Assembly (NCBI GenBank): GCA_026394095.1 | Contig: JAPKYY010000134.1 | Coordinates: forward strand, 1 to 12,155 | Direction: 5' to 3' | DNA length: 12,155 nt | From: Acidobacteriota bacterium | GTDB taxonomy: Bacteria > Acidobacteriota > Terriglobia > Bryobacterales > Bryobacteraceae | Shown: positions 1-8,234 of the stretch, piece by piece | Numbering within the stretch: position 1 is the first letter of the stretch | Layout of the letters: each line of letters opens with the position of its first letter | The notes under the pieces: generated by a model | Seen by the model: only the letters and a program-made list of their open reading frames with translations | Told to the model about the DNA's origin: nothing | Databases searched by the model: none | Position numbers and translations under genes: made by a program

Positions 1-566
1 ATTTGAACGGGCAGACCATCACCGGGGCGGGAAATGCCACTGGTGCTGGTGTGCGGGTGGTGGGTGCCCGCAATGTGGTTGTGAAGAACGGGAATGTGGA
101 GGCAGCACTGATGGGTGTAGTGACCATGATGTCGAGCAATGTGCGGGTGGAAAACATGATGATTCGAGGGATGGCCGGCGCGCCGCCCGAGGCTGGAATC
201 ATGATGGTGCAGACCTGGAATTCGGTGATTGCCAATAATCAGATCGCAAATACGGCACTGGGAATTTTTGTTCGCGGCGGAAACACATTTGGCAACCGGA
301 TTGAAAACAATACGGTGACGACCTCCAGCTTGAGTGCGCCGCTTGGGATTTGCTACAACCCGGCAGACAACGATCCAGCAGGACCGAAGGGCGACCTGAT
401 CAAGGGAAATCTAATTCGCGGGTATCGTCAGACGATTGCTTTTTCATCCAGCTCTGACTTCAACGTAGTTGAAGGAAACACTTTTATCTTCAGGACGAGT
501 GCTTCGAGCAATCCGAGCGAAACGAATGTGTTCAAGAACAATACCGAGGTAAAGATCGCGAACTAG
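1..566 (+). CDS. Right-handed parallel beta-helix repeat protein, 3' part only
   Basis: The frame is open to the left edge, so only the C-terminal ~187 residues are present; the TTG at 3 is not a convincing start. The sequence is a run of short beta-strand-like segments with Asn- and Gly-rich turns (for example NVVVKNGNV, NVRVENMMIRG, NSVIANNQIAN, NRIENNTV, NVVEGNTF, NVFKNNTEV), spaced about 20-25 residues apart. This is the pattern of pectate-lyase-like or NosD-like parallel beta-helices with stacked asparagines. Such folds are usually secreted polysaccharide-active enzymes or surface proteins. No catalytic residues can be assigned because the N-terminal part and most of the helix are outside the window. 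The protein ends on the last helical turn with no extra domain. G/T-ending codons match the efflux genes downstream, so it looks native. Fold call fairly sure; function unknown. Confidence 0.75.
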   Translation, partial: LNGQTITGAGNATGAGVRVVGARNVVVKNGNVEAALMGVVTMMSSNVRVENMMIRGMAGAPPEAGIMMVQTWNSVIANNQIANTALGIFVRGGNTFGNRIENNTVTTSSLSAPLGICYNPADNDPAGPKGDLIKGNLIRGYRQTIAFSSSSDFNVVEGNTFIFRTSASSNPSETNVFKNNTEVKIAN

Positions 567-576
567 GCATTTGGGG

Positions 577-637
577 GTGGGAGGGTAACTTTTGCGCGGG
601 AATCAAAGTCCTGCTATTTTAGGGCATTCCCTCCCAC
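577..637. repeat. Perfect 9-bp inverted repeat flanking a candidate promoter
   Basis: GTGGGAGGG at 577-585 is repeated as its exact reverse complement CCCTCCCAC at 629-637. The 43 bases between the arms contain the candidate promoter at 592-620. The right arm ends six bases before the adaptor ATG at 644. The arm centres are 52 bp apart, about five helical turns. It could be a paired operator or a long-loop RNA hairpin. A terminator for the upstream gene is less likely: the loop is long and no T-run follows the right arm. Seen directly; role inferred. Confidence 0.5.
592..620 (+). promoter_or_regulatory. Candidate sigma-70-like promoter for the efflux operon
   Basis: TTGCGC (592-597) and TATTTT (615-620) are 17 bp apart, matching TTGACA at 3 of 6 and TATAAT at 4 of 6 positions. 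A start near 627 would give a 5' leader of about 17 nt before the ATG at 644. No clear Shine-Dalgarno sequence lies in that leader. It is the only plausible promoter in the 77-bp gap between the beta-helix gene and the operon, but the match is weak. Confidence 0.3.
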
Positions 638-643
638 ATCTAC

Positions 644-1942
644 ATGCGTAACCGGATTTATCTCTCGTCTGGCTTTTTGGCCGTAAGTATCTTATTTTTG
701 AGCTCCTGCAACCAGCAGACTGCTGCCGTACCCGGCAAGGGTGGCAAGAAAGGCGGCGGAGACGCTCCTGTTGTGGCAGTGAAAGCTACGACCAAGGACG
801 TTCCACTAGACCTGGACGTAATTGGCAATGTGGAAGCAAGTTCTACAGTGAGCATCAAGCCGCAGGTGAGTGGCGAGTTGAAGGCGGCTTTCTTCAAGGA
901 AGGCGAATTTGTCAAAGCCGGGGACAAGCTGTTTGAAATCGACAAGCGGACGCTGACGGCGCAGATTGATCAGGCGAATGCGAATCTGGCGCGGAGTGAG
1001 GCGCAGCTGCGGATGGCAACGGCGAATCTGGCGAAGGATACTGCGCAGGCGGATTACTTGCGGTCGGTATCGGCTCGCAACGAGATGCTGATGAAGGAAG
1101 GGATTGCGTCGAAGGAGCAGGGGGCACAGTCTGCAGCGCAGGCACTGGCGCAGAAGGAGTTGACGGATGCCGACCGGGCGGCGATTGAAAGTTCGCGAGC
1201 GGATGTCGCAGCGAATAAAGCAACGATTGAAAATTTGAAGGTGCAATTAGGGTTTACGACGATCATGGCGCCGATTACGGGCCGGACCGGCACCCTGCTG
1301 GTGAAGCCGGGCAACATTGTTAGCGCCAATTCGAGCGAGTTGATTACGATCAGCCAGATTCAGCCGGTGAACGTTACGTTTGCAGTGCCGGAATCGCAGT
1401 TTCAGAAAATTGCGAGCCGGTTTGGGAAGGAGCGGATTCCGGTATTTGCCACACAGCAGGATTCGACAGAACCGCCCAGTGTCGGGAATTTGATCTTTAT
1501 TGAGAGCGCGGTGGACGCGACTACAGGTACATTGCGGTTGCGGGCCAGCTTTCCGAATGCCGAGAAGAAGATGTGGCCGGGACAGTTTGTGCGTGTGCGG
1601 ATGAGACTGGGGATGGTGGAAGGTGCGGTGGTGGTGCCGAATCAGGCAGTGCAGACGGGGCAGGATGGGTCGTTTGTTTATGTGGTGAAGGCGGATCGTG
1701 GTGTGGAGAACCGGCCGGTGACGCTGGGGGTTCGCAACGGGAATGAGTTGGTGATCGCCAAGGGTCTGGCCGAGGGCGAGACGGTGGTTACCGAAGGGCA
1801 GTTGAGAATTGCGCCTGGGGTGAAGGTGAATGTGCGTGCGCCAGGTGGTGGCGGGCGCAAGGGTGAAGGTAAGGGCGGGCCCGGTATGGGTAAAGGTGAA
1901 GGCAAGGGTGGCGGTGAAGGCCGTCCCAAGAAAACGGAATAA
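644..1942 (+). CDS. RND efflux periplasmic adaptor (membrane fusion) lipoprotein, MdtA/AcrA-like
   Basis: This adaptor links inner-membrane RND permeases to an outer-membrane channel. Residues 1-22 are a lipoprotein signal: basic start (RNR), hydrophobic core, lipobox LSSC with the acylated Cys at 22, followed by Asn23. A first lipoyl half covers about 60-102 (VSIKPQVSGELKAAFFKEG), a long Ala/Gln/Glu-rich helical hairpin about 103-200, and the second lipoyl half about 201-235 (IMAPITGRTG). The beta-barrel spans about 240-325 and the membrane-proximal domain about 326-397 (VVVPNQAVQTG). All domains are in family order and the length (432) is normal. Unusual are a Lys/Gly-rich linker after the lipid anchor (31-39) and a Gly/Lys/Glu tail after 398. 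Six bases separate it from the first permease, so the three genes are one operon. Family and role are sure; substrate is unknown. Confidence 0.93.
   Translation: MRNRIYLSSGFLAVSILFLSSCNQQTAAVPGKGGKKGGGDAPVVAVKATTKDVPLDLDVIGNVEASSTVSIKPQVSGELKAAFFKEGEFVKAGDKLFEIDKRTLTAQIDQANANLARSEAQLRMATANLAKDTAQADYLRSVSARNEMLMKEGIASKEQGAQSAAQALAQKELTDADRAAIESSRADVAANKATIENLKVQLGFTTIMAPITGRTGTLLVKPGNIVSANSSELITISQIQPVNVTFAVPESQFQKIASRFGKERIPVFATQQDSTEPPSVGNLIFIESAVDATTGTLRLRASFPNAEKKMWPGQFVRVRMRLGMVEGAVVVPNQAVQTGQDGSFVYVVKADRGVENRPVTLGVRNGNELVIAKGLAEGETVVTEGQLRIAPGVKVNVRAPGGGGRKGEGKGGPGMGKGEGKGGGEGRPKKTE
1859..1912 (+). repeat. Repeated KGEGKGG-coding unit in the adaptor tail
   Basis: Two copies of a 21-bp unit encoding KGEGKGG (1859-1879 and 1892-1912; residues 406-412 and 417-423) are separated by a Pro-Gly-Met-Gly spacer. 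The copies differ at several third positions, so the peptide is kept while the DNA has drifted. They make most of a low-complexity basic tail after the last adaptor domain. Confidence 0.7.
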
Positions 1943-1948
1943 TCTGAC

Positions 1949-4900
1949 ATGAACTTCTCCGCGATTTTCATCAAGCGGCCTGTGGCTACCATTCTGTTGA
2001 TGCTGGGCATCAGCATGTTTGGTGTTTTGAGCTATACCGTATTGCCGGTAAGCGATTTGCCGAATGTGGACTTTCCGACGCTGAGCGTGTCGGCTGGTTT
2101 GCCTGGTGCGGACCCGGCGACGATGGCTTCGGCTGTGGCCACGCCGCTGGAGCGGCAGTTCAGCGGCATCGCAGGCATTGATTCGATGACGAGTTCGAAC
2201 TCGATGGGCTCGACCAGTGTGACGATGCAGTTTGATGTTGCTCGTGAGATTGATGGAGCTGCGGTGGACGTGCAGACGGCGATCAGTGCGGCGATGCCGC
2301 TGCTGCCGCCGGGGATGCCGACGCTGCCTTCGTTTCGTAAACAGAATCCTTCGGATAGCCCGATTTTGATGTTGGCGCTGACGACTACTTCGATGCCGAA
2401 GTGGAAGCTGGACGAGTACGCGCAGGTAGTTGTGGGGCAGCGCATTTCTTCGGTGAATGGCGTAGCCAGTGTGAACATGATGGGCTCGCAGAAATATGCG
2501 GTACGCATCCAGGTGGACCCGGAGAAGCTGGCTTCGCGCGGAATCGGCATCAATGAAGTAAGTGACGCGATCCGGAACTGGAATGCGAATATTCCGACGG
2601 GTACGATGTGGGGAGCAAAGCAGGCTTTTTCGATTCAGACTAATGGACAATTACCGACTGCTGAAGATTACTCGCAGATGATTGTGACCTACCGGAACAA
2701 TGCTCCGGTGCGGCTGGCGGATCTGGGGATCGTTCGCGATGGCAGCGAAGATGAGCGGACGATGGCCTGGAACTGGAGCAAGGCGACGAACAAGTTTGAG
2801 CAGGGCGTGAACCTGATGGTGATGCGGCAACCGGGGAGCAACATCATTGAAGTAAACGATGCGGTTAAGAAACTGTTGCCTTCAATTCAAAAGCAGTTGC
2901 CACCGACGGTGGAGTTGAAGCTTCGTAGTGACCGATCGAAGAGTATCCGTGAGGCATTTGCCGATATTCAGGTAACGCTGCTTTTGTCGCTGGGGCTGGT
3001 GATCATGGTGATCTTCCTGTTCTTGCGTAAGGCGACTGCAACGATTATCCCGACGCTGGCGTTGCCAGTATCACTGGTGGGTACATTTGCGGTGATGTAT
3101 TTGTTGGGTTATTCGATGAACAACCTGTCGATGATGGCGATCATCCTGAGCGTGGGCTTTGTGGTGGACGATGCGATCGTGATGCTTGAGAACATTGTTC
3201 GCCATATCGAGAATGGCATGACGCCGATGGAGGCGGCCTATCGAGGGTCGAAGGAAATCTGGTTCACGATTGTTTCGATGACGATCTCGCTGGCGGCAGT
3301 GTTCATTCCGATTCTTTTCATGGGTGGCGTGCTGGGAAGACTGTTCCACGAATTCGCTGTGACGATTACTACGGCCGTGTTGATCTCGGGCTTTGTATCG
3401 ATATCGCTGACGCCGATGCTGGCGAGCCGGATCCTGCGGGCGCATTCGCCGGAGAAGCCGAGCCTTTTGTCCCGGATTATTGAGGCACCACTAGTGTTTG
3501 CGACGCGGATGTATGAGGGGAGTTTGCGGTGGGTGGTGAAGCATCACTTTGTGATGGTGATTGTGTTTGTGGCGATGTTTGCTTCGACGGTCTGGCTTTT
3601 TGAACGAGTCCCCAAAGGATTTATTCCTGATGTCGACAGTGACCAAATCTATGTAAATACGGAAATGGCACAGGGGACGAGCTACCTTGCGATGCGTGGA
3701 TATCAGGAGAGGATCAACCAGATTCTTACGACGGACCCGGATATCGATAACTTTATGTCCAGCGTAGGCGGGGGCATGATGGGCGGCGGTGGCGGAGGAA
3801 GCACTGGAAGACTGTTTGTGGGCCTGAAGCCGCTGAAGGACCGCAAGGCATCTGCCGCCGAGATCGCCAACCGGTTGAGGCCGAAGCTGGGAGCAATTCC
3901 AGGCGTGAGAGCTGTACCGACGCTGCCACCGGCATTGCGACTCGGTGGGCGTGGGTCGAGCTCAAGTTATCAAGTGACCTTGCAGACGGCAGACACGACG
4001 GTGTTGTATCGCGAAGGACAGAAATTTGAGCGCGAAGTTGCGAAGCTGCCGAGTGTCCTCGACATCAATAGCGATATCCAGATGCGCAGCCCGAGAGTGA
4101 AGATCGAGATTGACCGCGACAAAGCGGCCACCTATAACCTCGACGTCAGGATGATTGAACAGGCGATCTATAACGGGTACGGCAATAACTTTGCAAGCAC
4201 TATCTATGCGCCGAATAATCAGTACCGGGTGATGCTGGAGGTGACTCCTCGTTACCAGGCCTTCTCTGACATGCTTGCGAAGCTCTATCTGAAGTCTGGA
4301 GATGGACGGCTGATTCCGCTGGATGCAGTGACGAAGCGGAGTGAGGATGTTGGGCCTCAGACGATCAATCACTCGGGGCAGTTGCCCAGTGTCACTGTGT
4401 CGTTCAATCTAAAGCCTGGTGTTGCACTGGGTGATGCGGTGGAAGAAATCACGGAGATGGCGCGGGAGAAGCTGCCCTCGAATATCAATCTGAACTTTGC
4501 CGGAACGGCAAAGGTGTTTCAGGATTCTCTGGCGAACATGACGATGCTGCTGTGTGTGGCAATTCTTGTCGTGTATATCGTCCTGGGAGTGCTGTATGAG
4601 AGCTTCATTCATCCGCTTACGATTCTTTCGGGATTGCCCAGCGCGGCTTTTGGTGCGCTGCTGACGCTGATGATCATGAACGTGGAATTGAACCTTTATG
4701 CGTTTGTAGGTTTGATTCTCTTGATTGGACTGGTGAAGAAGAATGCCATCATGCAGATCGACTTTGCCTTGCAGGCACAACGCAATCATGGAGTTGGGGC
4801 GGCGGAAGCGATCTTTGAAGGATGCGTCACGCGGTTTCGGCCGATCATGATGACAACTGCGGCGGCGTTGCTTGGGGCAGTGCCGATTGCGATTGGTTAT

Positions 4901-5086
4901 GGAGCGGGTGGCGAATCCCGCAAGCCTCTCGGGCTGGTAGTGGTGGGTGGGTTGCTGTTCTCGCAAGCGATCACACTGTATCTGACCCCGGTGGTGTATG
5001 TGTATCTCGATAAATTACAGGGACTGTGGACGAACCGGAAGAAGGTTACGATCGCACAGCCCACACTTGGTGAAGCTCATTCATGA
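1949..5086 (+). CDS. RND efflux permease (HAE1 family), first of a tandem MdtB/MdtC-like pair
   Basis: This is a proton-driven inner-membrane drug/solute exporter working as a trimer. At 1045 residues it is full length. TM1 follows the typical opening (FIKRPVATILLMLGI...LPVSDLPNVDFPT). The TM4 motif FVVDDAIVMLENIVR places the proton-relay Asp pair at 407-408, the same numbers as in AcrB. The TM10 motif LVKKNAIMQIDFA places the relay Lys at 931 (AcrB K940). The PLERQF, LFMGGVLGRLFHEFA and RFRPIMMTT blocks are intact. Residues 607-617 (GGGMMGGGGGG) fall where AcrB has its switch loop, with no aromatic residues there. A Ser run (GRGSSSSYQ) follows near 664. The stop overlaps the next gene's start (ATGA, 5083-5086), so the permeases are translationally coupled. 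By analogy with MdtBC they may form mixed trimers; substrate cannot be read from the sequence. Confidence 0.95.
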   Translation: MNFSAIFIKRPVATILLMLGISMFGVLSYTVLPVSDLPNVDFPTLSVSAGLPGADPATMASAVATPLERQFSGIAGIDSMTSSNSMGSTSVTMQFDVAREIDGAAVDVQTAISAAMPLLPPGMPTLPSFRKQNPSDSPILMLALTTTSMPKWKLDEYAQVVVGQRISSVNGVASVNMMGSQKYAVRIQVDPEKLASRGIGINEVSDAIRNWNANIPTGTMWGAKQAFSIQTNGQLPTAEDYSQMIVTYRNNAPVRLADLGIVRDGSEDERTMAWNWSKATNKFEQGVNLMVMRQPGSNIIEVNDAVKKLLPSIQKQLPPTVELKLRSDRSKSIREAFADIQVTLLLSLGLVIMVIFLFLRKATATIIPTLALPVSLVGTFAVMYLLGYSMNNLSMMAIILSVGFVVDDAIVMLENIVRHIENGMTPMEAAYRGSKEIWFTIVSMTISLAAVFIPILFMGGVLGRLFHEFAVTITTAVLISGFVSISLTPMLASRILRAHSPEKPSLLSRIIEAPLVFATRMYEGSLRWVVKHHFVMVIVFVAMFASTVWLFERVPKGFIPDVDSDQIYVNTEMAQGTSYLAMRGYQERINQILTTDPDIDNFMSSVGGGMMGGGGGGSTGRLFVGLKPLKDRKASAAEIANRLRPKLGAIPGVRAVPTLPPALRLGGRGSSSSYQVTLQTADTTVLYREGQKFEREVAKLPSVLDINSDIQMRSPRVKIEIDRDKAATYNLDVRMIEQAIYNGYGNNFASTIYAPNNQYRVMLEVTPRYQAFSDMLAKLYLKSGDGRLIPLDAVTKRSEDVGPQTINHSGQLPSVTVSFNLKPGVALGDAVEEITEMAREKLPSNINLNFAGTAKVFQDSLANMTMLLCVAILVVYIVLGVLYESFIHPLTILSGLPSAAFGALLTLMIMNVELNLYAFVGLILLIGLVKKNAIMQIDFALQAQRNHGVGAAEAIFEGCVTRFRPIMMTTAAALLGAVPIAIGYGAGGESRKPLGLVVVGGLLFSQAITLYLTPVVYVYLDKLQGLWTNRKKVTIAQPTLGEAHS

Positions 5087-8000
5087 ACGTAAGTAGTATT
5101 TTTATTCAGCGTCCGATTGCGACGACGCTTCTGATGGTGGCGATCGGTCTGTTTGGTGTGATTGCTTATCGCAATTTGCCGGTTAGCGATTTGCCGAATG
5201 TGGATCTGCCGACGCTACTGGTGACGGCGCAGTTGCCTGGGGCGAGCCCTGAGACTATGGCTTCGGCAGTGGCGACACCGCTGGAGGCGCAGTTCTCGAC
5301 CATCGCAGGCCTTGCTTCGATGACGAGCATCAACACGCTCGGCTCGACTCAGATCACGATTGAGTTTGATTTGGCGCGGAGTCTGGATGGAGCAGCCGTG
5401 GACGTGCAGGCGGCGATTACGCAATCCTCACGCATGATGCCTCCGGGGATGCCGACACCGCCTACGTTTGCGAAGGTGAACCCGGCGGATCAGCCGATTC
5501 TGTATCTTGCACTGTCGTCTACTTCGATGCCGCTTTACGGGTTGAATGAGTTTGCCGAGACACGTGTGGCTCAGCGAATTTCGCAGGTGACGGGTGTGGC
5601 GCAGGTTTCGATTCTTGGATCGCAGCGCTATGCCGTTCATGCGCAGATGGACCCTTATGCGATGGCCGCAAAAAAGATCGGGATCAACGAAGTTGAAACG
5701 GCACTTCGGAACTGGAATTCGAATCAGCCGACGGGAACCATCAATGGCCCGCAGCGGGCGTTTACGCTGCAATCGAGTGGACAGTTGATGAATGCCGCGG
5801 CGTTCAAGCCTGTGATTGTGAACTACCGGGGCGGCTCGCCAGTGCGGCTGGAGGAGTTGGGCCGGATCGTGGATGGAGTGGAAGACGACAAGACGGCCTC
5901 GTGGTTCTGCGATGAGGCTGGTTGCCGCAGATCCATTGTGCTCGGGATTCAGCGCCAGCCGGGTACCAATACGATTGCGGTTACCGACGGGATCATGAAG
6001 CTGATGCCGCAGTTCAAGAACGATTTGCCACCTTCGGTTGAGATGAAGGTGTTCTACGACCGGTCGGATACGATTCGCGAGAGCTATAAAGACGTGCAGT
6101 TTACGATGCTGCTGACGCTGATTCTGATTGTTGCGGTGATCTATCTCTTCCTTCGGAATTTCTCGGCTACGGTAATTCCTTCGCTGGCGCTTCCCTTCTC
6201 CATCGTGGGTACGTTTGCGGTGATGTATCTGTGCGGATATTCGCTCGACAACCTGTCGATGATGGCTTTGATTCTTGCCATCGGCTTCGTGGTGGACGAT
6301 GCGATCGTGATGCTTGAGAACATCGTTCGACACATGGAAATGGGTAAGCCTCCGATGAAGGCGGCAATTGAAGGAGCTAGCGAGATCAGCTTCACGATTG
6401 TGTCGATGACGATTTCTCTGGCGGCTGTGTTTATTCCGATTCTGTTTATGGGCGGAGTGCTGGGGCGGTTGTTCCAGGAATTCGCAGTTACGATTTGCGT
6501 GGCGATTTTGATTTCTGGTGTGGTGTCGGTGACGCTGACACCGATGCTGGCGAGCCGGTTCTTGAAGGCTCATCACGGAAAAGAATCGAAGTTTTATCAG
6601 GTGACCGAGCGCTGGTTTGAGGCTTGGCTGCATAGCTATGACGTGAGCCTGAAGTGGGTAATGCGGCATCGGGTGGCGACGATGGCATTTTCGCTCGCCA
6701 TTCTGGTTGCTACGGGTTGGCTGTTTCTGGAAGTGCCGAAGGGATTTATTCCCGATCAGGACACTGATCAGCTGACGGTAATTACTGAGGCGCAAGAAGG
6801 CACATCGTTCACGCAGATGGTGGAATATCAGAACCAGATTGCTGAGTACCTGCGGCAGGACCCGGCAATTGATTCGCTGGTTTCGAATGTAGGTGGATCG
6901 GCCGCGGCGACGCTGGGTGGGAATAACTACGGACAGATTGTGGTGCACTTAAAGCCGCGCCATGAGCGTACCGAACTAGTAGACAAGATCATTGAACGGA
7001 TTCGGCCCCAGCTTTCGCAGTATCCAGGGATGAAAGTGTATCCGCAGAATCCTCCGGTGGTTCGAATTGGTGGCCTGGTGTCGAAAAGCCAGTATCAGTA
7101 CACGCTGTATTCGCCGGACAAGAATGCGCTTTATGAAACTGCAGCAGAGTTGACGGAAGAACTGAAGAAGCTGAATACGCTGTCTGATGTTACGAACGAT
7201 TTGATGATCCGGTCGCCGCAGGTGAAGATCGAAGTGAACCGCGACAAGGCGGCGAGCATGCAGGTGAACGTGACGCAGATTGAGAATGCGCTGTTTGATG
7301 CTTATGGACCGCGGTGGGCCTCGACGATTTACTCGCCGGTGAATGAGTATAAGGTTTTGCTTGAGTTGATGCCGGAGTATCAGTCTGACCCGAAGCTGCT
7401 GTCGATGCTGTATTTCAAGGCTGGGAATAACAATCTGATCCCGCTGGATTCGCTGGCCAAGGTGGAACTGGATAGCGGGCCTCTGGCGATTAGTCACTAT
7501 GGGCAGTTGAATGCGGTGACGGTGTCGTTTGGAGTGAAGCCTGGTGCTTCGCTTGGGACTGCGCTGGAGGGTGTCGCCAATACTGCCAAGGAGATTTTGC
7601 CGGAGACGGTGAGTGCGAGCTTTCAAGGATCGGCCGAGGCGTTCTATGGATCGCTTGGGAATTTGTGGGTCTTGATGGGCGTGGCAATTGCGGTTGTTTA
7701 TATCGTGCTGGGGATCCTGTATGAGAGCTTCATTCACCCGATCACGATTTTGTCTGGATTGCCTAGTGCTGGCTTTGGAGCGCTGCTGACTCTGTATTTG
7801 TTCAAGATGGATTTGAGCATTTATGCGTTTGTGGGCTTGATCATGTTGATCGGTATTGTGAAGAAGAACGCGATCATGCAGATTGACTTTGCGCTTGAGG
7901 CGGAACGTGACGGGATGAGCCCGGATGAGGCGATCTATCAGGGTTGTCTGGTTCGGTTTCGGCCGATTATGATGACGACGATGTGCGCGCTGCTGGGGGC

Positions 8001-8187
8001 GGTGCCGATTGCGGTTGGGTATGGGGCTGGTGGCGAGGCGCGGCAGCCGCTGGGCCTCGTCGTTGTGGGCGGGTTGTTGTTCTCGCAGCTTGTGACGCTT
8101 TATTTGACGCCGGTGGTATATACGTATCTGGCTAAGCTTGGGGCGAAGAAGAAGAAGGCTGTGGCGATGGAGCCGGTGACGGCTTAG
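5083..8187 (+). CDS. RND efflux permease (HAE1 family), second of the tandem MdtB/MdtC-like pair
   Basis: A second complete RND exporter of 1034 residues, starting inside the stop codon of the first. It has the same architecture: TM1 block IQRPIATTLLMVAIGLFG, LPVSDLPNVDLPT, PLEAQF, TM4 FVVDDAIVMLENIVRH with the relay Asp pair at 405-406, and TM10 IVKKNAIMQIDFA with the relay Lys at 928. Both permeases therefore look competent for proton coupling. It differs from the first at the switch-loop region (604-614, GGSAAATLGGN), and has an added loop with a Cys-X4-Cys pair at 276 and 281 (WFCDEAGCRR) just before the conserved IQRQPGTN segment. The C-terminus is short and basic (KLGAKKKKA). No TolC-type channel follows, so the outer-membrane partner is encoded elsewhere. 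Family sure; heteromer formation inferred from the MdtBC layout. Confidence 0.95.
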   Translation: MNVSSIFIQRPIATTLLMVAIGLFGVIAYRNLPVSDLPNVDLPTLLVTAQLPGASPETMASAVATPLEAQFSTIAGLASMTSINTLGSTQITIEFDLARSLDGAAVDVQAAITQSSRMMPPGMPTPPTFAKVNPADQPILYLALSSTSMPLYGLNEFAETRVAQRISQVTGVAQVSILGSQRYAVHAQMDPYAMAAKKIGINEVETALRNWNSNQPTGTINGPQRAFTLQSSGQLMNAAAFKPVIVNYRGGSPVRLEELGRIVDGVEDDKTASWFCDEAGCRRSIVLGIQRQPGTNTIAVTDGIMKLMPQFKNDLPPSVEMKVFYDRSDTIRESYKDVQFTMLLTLILIVAVIYLFLRNFSATVIPSLALPFSIVGTFAVMYLCGYSLDNLSMMALILAIGFVVDDAIVMLENIVRHMEMGKPPMKAAIEGASEISFTIVSMTISLAAVFIPILFMGGVLGRLFQEFAVTICVAILISGVVSVTLTPMLASRFLKAHHGKESKFYQVTERWFEAWLHSYDVSLKWVMRHRVATMAFSLAILVATGWLFLEVPKGFIPDQDTDQLTVITEAQEGTSFTQMVEYQNQIAEYLRQDPAIDSLVSNVGGSAAATLGGNNYGQIVVHLKPRHERTELVDKIIERIRPQLSQYPGMKVYPQNPPVVRIGGLVSKSQYQYTLYSPDKNALYETAAELTEELKKLNTLSDVTNDLMIRSPQVKIEVNRDKAASMQVNVTQIENALFDAYGPRWASTIYSPVNEYKVLLELMPEYQSDPKLLSMLYFKAGNNNLIPLDSLAKVELDSGPLAISHYGQLNAVTVSFGVKPGASLGTALEGVANTAKEILPETVSASFQGSAEAFYGSLGNLWVLMGVAIAVVYIVLGILYESFIHPITILSGLPSAGFGALLTLYLFKMDLSIYAFVGLIMLIGIVKKNAIMQIDFALEAERDGMSPDEAIYQGCLVRFRPIMMTTMCALLGAVPIAVGYGAGGEARQPLGLVVVGGLLFSQLVTLYLTPVVYTYLAKLGAKKKKAVAMEPVTA

Positions 8188-8200
8188 AACGTCTTACCCT

Positions 8201-8229
8201 TTGCAAGATCAACGAATTAGGGCAATATT
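8201..8229 (+). promoter_or_regulatory. Candidate promoter of the HEPN cassette, placed for a near-leaderless mRNA
   Basis: TTGCAA (8201-8206) and AATATT (8224-8229) are 17 bp apart, each matching consensus at 4 of 6 positions. The -10 ends only five bases before the ATG at 8235, so the transcript would begin at or next to the start codon. A competing reading is read-through from the efflux operon with GGG at 8220-8222 as a weak ribosome binding site. A direct doublet of TTAGGG (8218-8222 region and 8228-8233) lies here too. Weak evidence. Confidence 0.25.
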
Positions 8230-8234
8230 AGGGT

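Noticed and set aside
577..643. Intrinsic terminator after the beta-helix gene
   Set aside because: The inverted repeat has a 43-base loop and no T-run after its right arm, so a simple terminator is not supported.
1247..2650. Long open frame (467 codons) on the minus strand across the adaptor/permease junction
   Set aside because: It is antisense to two certain genes, its product is His/Arg-rich without domains, and the openness comes from the codon bias of the genes opposite.
5428..6948. 506-codon open frame on the minus strand inside the second permease
   Set aside because: Product is a His/Arg/Gln/Asn-rich low-complexity chain typical of a shadow of a membrane protein gene; no start signal or family features.
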